Of a stretch of 64,000 bases of DNA, positions 61,270 to 64,000 are shown one piece after another. Source of the stretch: Cyanobium sp. ATX 6F1 (GTDB lineage Bacteria > Cyanobacteriota > Cyanobacteriia > PCC-6307 > Cyanobiaceae); the NCBI RefSeq assembly GCF_024346315.1, contig NZ_JAGQCS010000002.1, positions 124,001 through 188,000 of the forward strand. The letters run 5' to 3'. The notes beneath the pieces were generated by a model, which was not told where the DNA came from, searched no databases, and saw only the letters and a list, made by a program, of their open reading frames with translations. The position numbers were made by a program, and so were the translations under genes. Each line of letters opens with the position of its first letter. Positions within the stretch are counted from its first letter, which is position 1.

Positions 61270-61515
61270 TTGACTCAGGTCATGTTCATCAGGCGCTTCT
61301 CCAAGACGGTCAGCAAGGGCTCCGCCGCCGCCCGGCTGCGGCAGGTGAACCGGGAGGACGCGTTGCAGCAGTTTGAGCTCTCCGCCCTGGTTCAGTCCTA
61401 CCTGGCCCGGGAACCGCTCTACCTGGGCCGCGGCAACTTCTGGGACTGGGACGTGGACGGCATTCCCAACTGGCTGGTCCCCAGGTTTCAGGACCTGAAC
61501 CTGCTGGAGGGTTGA
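61270..61515 (+). CDS. Small conserved protein, basic then acidic
   Basis: 81-residue protein starting from TTG 61270, or 77 from ATG 61282 (MFIRRFSKTVSKGS). The middle VNREDALQQFELSALVQSYLAREPLYLGRGN and the end WDWDVDGIPNWLVP give a mainly helical form with Trp-rich end. It is probably a cyanobacterial conserved protein of unknown role. It precedes the stress protein by 31 bases and may be co-transcribed. Confidence 0.65.
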   Translation: MTQVMFIRRFSKTVSKGSAAARLRQVNREDALQQFELSALVQSYLAREPLYLGRGNFWDWDVDGIPNWLVPRFQDLNLLEG

Positions 61516-61546
61516 ACCTAGCCTGGGCTCCACAGCGAGAGCGCCC

Positions 61547-62017
61547 ATGTTCCGCCACCTGCTCGTGCCCACCGACGGCTCCAACCTCTCGCAACAGACC
61601 ATTGAGCGGGCCGTGAATTTTGCCCGTGAGGGCTCGTCGCGCCTCACCTTCCTCTACGTGCAACCTGAACTGTTCGGCCCCGACAACCTGGCGTTCTTCG
61701 GCGACGCCCTGGTGGTCAACCCAGGCTGGAACGAGGAGATGGCGCGCTCCAACGTGGCCTACGCCCAGCACGTGCTCCACCAGGCCCAGGAGCAGGCCAC
61801 GGCGGCGGGGGTCAGCAGTGAAGGGGTCACCCTTGTGAGCAGCGTGATCTACGAAGCGATCATTGATACGGCCAAACGCCACTCCTGCGATCTGATCTTC
61901 ATGGCGTCCCATGGGCGGCGGGGGTTGGCGGGCTTCCTGCTGGGCAGCGAAACCCAGCGGGTGCTCACCCACGGCACCCTTCCCGTGCTCGTCTACCGGG
62001 CTCCCGAAGCGTCGTGA
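61547..62017 (+). CDS. Universal stress protein (UspA family)
   Basis: 156-residue Usp fold. The start HLLVPTDGSNLSQQT (Asp for ATP) and the glycine loop MASHGRRGLAGFLLGSETQRVL, with GX2GX9G(S/T) spacing, indicate an ATP-binding type. Cys in HSCDL is the only Cys. Cytoplasmic stress protein of unclear function. ATG 61547. Confidence 0.93.
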   Translation: MFRHLLVPTDGSNLSQQTIERAVNFAREGSSRLTFLYVQPELFGPDNLAFFGDALVVNPGWNEEMARSNVAYAQHVLHQAQEQATAAGVSSEGVTLVSSVIYEAIIDTAKRHSCDLIFMASHGRRGLAGFLLGSETQRVLTHGTLPVLVYRAPEAS

Positions 62018-62307
62018 GTCCAGGGTTCGGCCGGCACCCGGCCCAGCTCCAGCCGGTGGGAGCGGGCCCGCTGACGCTGCTCGAAGGCCTGCAACTCCAG
62101 CTGCCTGCCGGGGTGGTCAGGATCGTCGATCAAGCTGCGCCAATGGGCGGTGGTGCTGGCGTGGATCCGCTCCACCGCCCGCTGGGCCTCCGGCGTGGGC
62201 GCGGAGCGGCCCCGATGCTGGTCACTGGAGCGATGGGGGGAGCGATGGCGGTGTCCCACGGCGGCCTCCGGTTGAGCTACCTCCGTTCTATTCACCCCCG
62301 GGGCCAT
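61993..62307 (-). CDS. Possible small basic protein antisense to the Usp-pfkB gap
   Basis: Reading frame of 104 residues, from ATG 62307: MAPGVNRTEVAQPEAAVGH, then QRAVERIHASTTAHWRSLIDD and RQLELQAFEQRQRARSHRLELG, an amphipathic helical pattern. It fills a gap that otherwise has no gene on the plus strand and overlaps uspA by 25 bases and the kinase start by one codon. No family is known; moderate support only. Confidence 0.42.
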   Translation of the reverse strand: MAPGVNRTEVAQPEAAVGHRHRSPHRSSDQHRGRSAPTPEAQRAVERIHASTTAHWRSLIDDPDHPGRQLELQAFEQRQRARSHRLELGRVPAEPWTHDASGAR

Positions 62308-63191
62308 TGAAACCACTCATTAAGGAGTTGCGACTGGCGGTGCTGGGCCACGTGGAGTGGGTCAGCTTCGTGCGGGTGCCGGCCCTGCCGCGATCGGGTG
62401 ATATCCAGCACGCCAGCGATCTGTTCGAGCAGGCGGCCGGCGGTGGGGCCGTGGTGGCCGCCCAGATGGCCCGTCTGGCGGGCGGCGCCCGCTTCTACAC
62501 CGCCCTCGGCCGCGATCCCCTCGGCGAGCGTTGCGCCGCCGAACTCAAGGCCCTGGGCCTGACTCTGCACATCGCCTGGCGGGACGCCCCCACCCGCCGG
62601 GCGATCACCTTCATCGAACCGGGGGGCGAGCGCACGATCACCGTCTTCGGCGAGCGGCTCAGCCCCTGCGCCAGTGACGATCTGCCCTGGGAGCAGCTCG
62701 AGCGTTGCGACGGTGTGTTCGCGACCGCTGGCGACGTCGAAGCGCTGCGACGGGCCCGTGGGGCGCGGGTGCTGGCGGCCACACCGCGGCTGGGGCTGCC
62801 CCTGATCCGTGCCGCCGGCATCTGCCTCGATGCCCTGGTGGGCAGCGCCAGCGATCCCGGTGAGGCCTATGCCCCCGGCGACCTGGAGCCTGCGCCAGGG
62901 GTCTACGTGGGAACGGAAGGGGCCCGGGGCGGTTTCACCCGGCCCGGGGGACGCTTCAGGGCGCCGCAGCCAAGCGCCGTGGCGCTGGAGGGCGGCGACG
63001 GGGACAGCTACGGGGCCGGCGATTCCTTCGCCGGTGGCTTGACCACGGCGTTGGCGGCCGGCTGGAGCCTGGAGGATGCCCTGGCCCTGGGCGCCCGCTG
63101 CGGCGCCGCCTGCATCGCGGGGCGCGGCGCCTACGCCGGCCAGATCGATGGGGCGGCGGCCGGGCAGCTGCACGGACGAACTCAGGCCTGA
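62307..63191 (+). CDS. PfkB-family sugar/nucleoside kinase
   Basis: 294-residue ribokinase-like kinase. AAGGGAVVAAQMARLAGGARFYTALGRDPLGERC is the substrate/first Gly motif (only the GG pair matters) and GDGDSYGAGDSFAGGL the second with catalytic Asp. Which sugar is used is unclear. The start is TTG 62307, or GTG 62340 with AAGGAG thirteen bases upstream. Followed by a gap and an efflux adaptor. Confidence 0.85.
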   Translation: MKPLIKELRLAVLGHVEWVSFVRVPALPRSGDIQHASDLFEQAAGGGAVVAAQMARLAGGARFYTALGRDPLGERCAAELKALGLTLHIAWRDAPTRRAITFIEPGGERTITVFGERLSPCASDDLPWEQLERCDGVFATAGDVEALRRARGARVLAATPRLGLPLIRAAGICLDALVGSASDPGEAYAPGDLEPAPGVYVGTEGARGGFTRPGGRFRAPQPSAVALEGGDGDSYGAGDSFAGGLTTALAAGWSLEDALALGARCGAACIAGRGAYAGQIDGAAAGQLHGRTQA

Positions 63192-63277
63192 GCCAAGGAC
63201 AGACCTGGTCACAGCTTGATCGCTTCCGGTGGTAGCCAGCACACGCAAGCCCCATATCCGGCTTCTACGGTGGCCCG

Positions 63278-64000
63278 GTGACGGATTCAGTCCCCTTGAC
63301 TCGGCCCCTGCGCGAGCGCTGGCAGCGGATGCCACGACCCACCCGCTGGCTGCTGGTCGCCGGTGGGCTCGCCCTGGGCCTCGTGCTGGTTCGAGGGCTG
63401 CTGCCGAAGGAGAGCGAGCAACGCAAACGCCCCCCTGTCCTGGTGGAAACCGCCCAGGTGCGCAGCGGCCAGCTCGATGTGGTCTTCCCGCTCACCGGCG
63501 AGGTCAAGGCGGTGGCCTCCGCCGCCATTCGCCCCGAGCTGTCGGGCATGCTGAAGAAGGTGCATTTCCGCGAGGGCCAGCAGGTGAGCGCCGGCCAGTT
63601 GCTGCTCAGCCTTGATCCCGCCGAGTTTCAGGCCGCCCTGAACCAGGCCCGTGCCAACAGCCAGAAGGCCGAGGCGGGGGTGCTCCAGGCCAGGGCCGAA
63701 GCCACGCGCACGGCCACGCAGGCACGCACCGCCCGGGTGCGGGCCGAGCGCTACCGCAACCTGGGACGCCAGGGCGCCGTGAGCAGCGACCAGCAGGATC
63801 AGTTTGTGAGTGAGGCCGACAGCGCCGAGGCCACCGCTTTGAGCAGCCGCAGCGCCGTGAGCAGCGCCCTGGCCAATCTGGCGGCGACCCGGGCCGCCGA
63901 GGCCACGGCGCGGTTGCAGCTCCAGCGCACCCAGATCCGCTCGCCGATCAGCGGCCGCGCCGGCCAACTGCGCGTCACCGTGGGCAACTACGTGCGCGAA
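63278..64000 (+). CDS. RND/HlyD-type efflux periplasmic adaptor (3' end missing)
   Basis: GTG 63278 starts VTDSVPLTRPLRERWQRM, then a single helix (WLLVAGGLALGLVLVRGLL) as membrane anchor. The next part PVLVETAQVRSGQLDVVFPLTGEV and the half-lipoyl ELSGMLKKVHFREGQQVSAGQLL are typical, followed by a long coiled-coil hairpin and the returning lipoyl TQIRSPISGRAG. The frame is open to the window end. It would link an RND pump to an outer-membrane channel. Confidence 0.92.
   Translation, partial: MTDSVPLTRPLRERWQRMPRPTRWLLVAGGLALGLVLVRGLLPKESEQRKRPPVLVETAQVRSGQLDVVFPLTGEVKAVASAAIRPELSGMLKKVHFREGQQVSAGQLLLSLDPAEFQAALNQARANSQKAEAGVLQARAEATRTATQARTARVRAERYRNLGRQGAVSSDQQDQFVSEADSAEATALSSRSAVSSALANLAATRAAEATARLQLQRTQIRSPISGRAGQLRVTVGNYVRE

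Noticed and set aside
1-64000. CRISPR arrays, rRNA genes, complete transposases
   Set aside because: No regularly spaced repeats, no rRNA-like sequence and no intact transposase or integrase were found.

Overview
The window is chromosomal DNA of an alpha-cyanobacterium, probably a freshwater or brackish Synechococcus/Cyanobium-type strain. Evidence: a cso-type (alpha) carboxysome locus, a phycobilisome rod linker, an orange carotenoid protein, an NDH-1 CO2-uptake complex, very GC-rich densely packed genes, and many gene pairs overlapping by 1-4 bases. Strain and species cannot be fixed from the sequence alone.

Positions 1-11279 form one plus-strand CO2-concentrating block: csoS2 (5' end outside the window), csoSCA, csoS4A, csoS4B, an N-terminally extended csoS1E-type shell gene, a ferritin-like gene, ndhF4-ndhD4-chpX (NDH-1 CO2 hydration complex), an acRAF-type Rubisco assembly factor and cbbX (Rubisco activase). 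It covers shell, carbonic anhydrase, bicarbonate supply and Rubisco upkeep. A perfect 15-bp hairpin separates it from the convergent dnaA.

Positions 11313-25650 are ordinary core genome: dnaA, an HtrA protease, two rSAM/selenodomain-type glycosyltransferases, an SNAT/NSI-like acetyltransferase, an alpha/beta hydrolase, an ABC exporter, hisG, gloB, then a photoprotection cassette ocp-crtW-frp (quencher, ketocarotenoid synthesis, recovery factor), a lone Fe-type ABC ATPase, ridA and an M48 lipoprotein protease.

Positions about 25700-41300 are accessory. A secreted protein and a Nif11-type precursor precede tRNA-Pro(UGG). Behind the tRNA lies a minus-strand run of five tightly overlapping genes for phage-tail-fibre-like proteins, including a collagen-like fibre. 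Then comes a dense group of toxin-antitoxin modules: Phd with a truncated PIN toxin, Xre/RES, orphan VapB, PemK/MazF-CopG, ParDE and orphan Phd. It is followed by decaying genes: a GGDEF protein with a degenerate active site, a PilZ gene with an in-frame stop, and a frameshifted small secreted protein. A glycosyltransferase and a second Nif11 precursor close the region.

Positions 41400-46848 hold a TspO-like protein, a secreted nuclease, a VOC protein, and a solute-binding / von Willebrand A lipoprotein / coiled-coil trio. Positions 46981-52528 are a copper island: two DUF305 proteins, a cupredoxin, a CopA-type ATPase without the usual metal-binding domain, a PepSY-like protein and two tandem DUF3721 proteins. 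A MerR regulator and two nearly identical MerR-type operators tie most of it together. The rest (52532-64000) is core again: phycobilisome linker, RRM protein, glycogen-debranching-type glucosidase, GT4 glycosyltransferase, HNH nuclease, CorA, small cyanobacterial proteins, UspA, a PfkB kinase and the start of an RND/HlyD adaptor.
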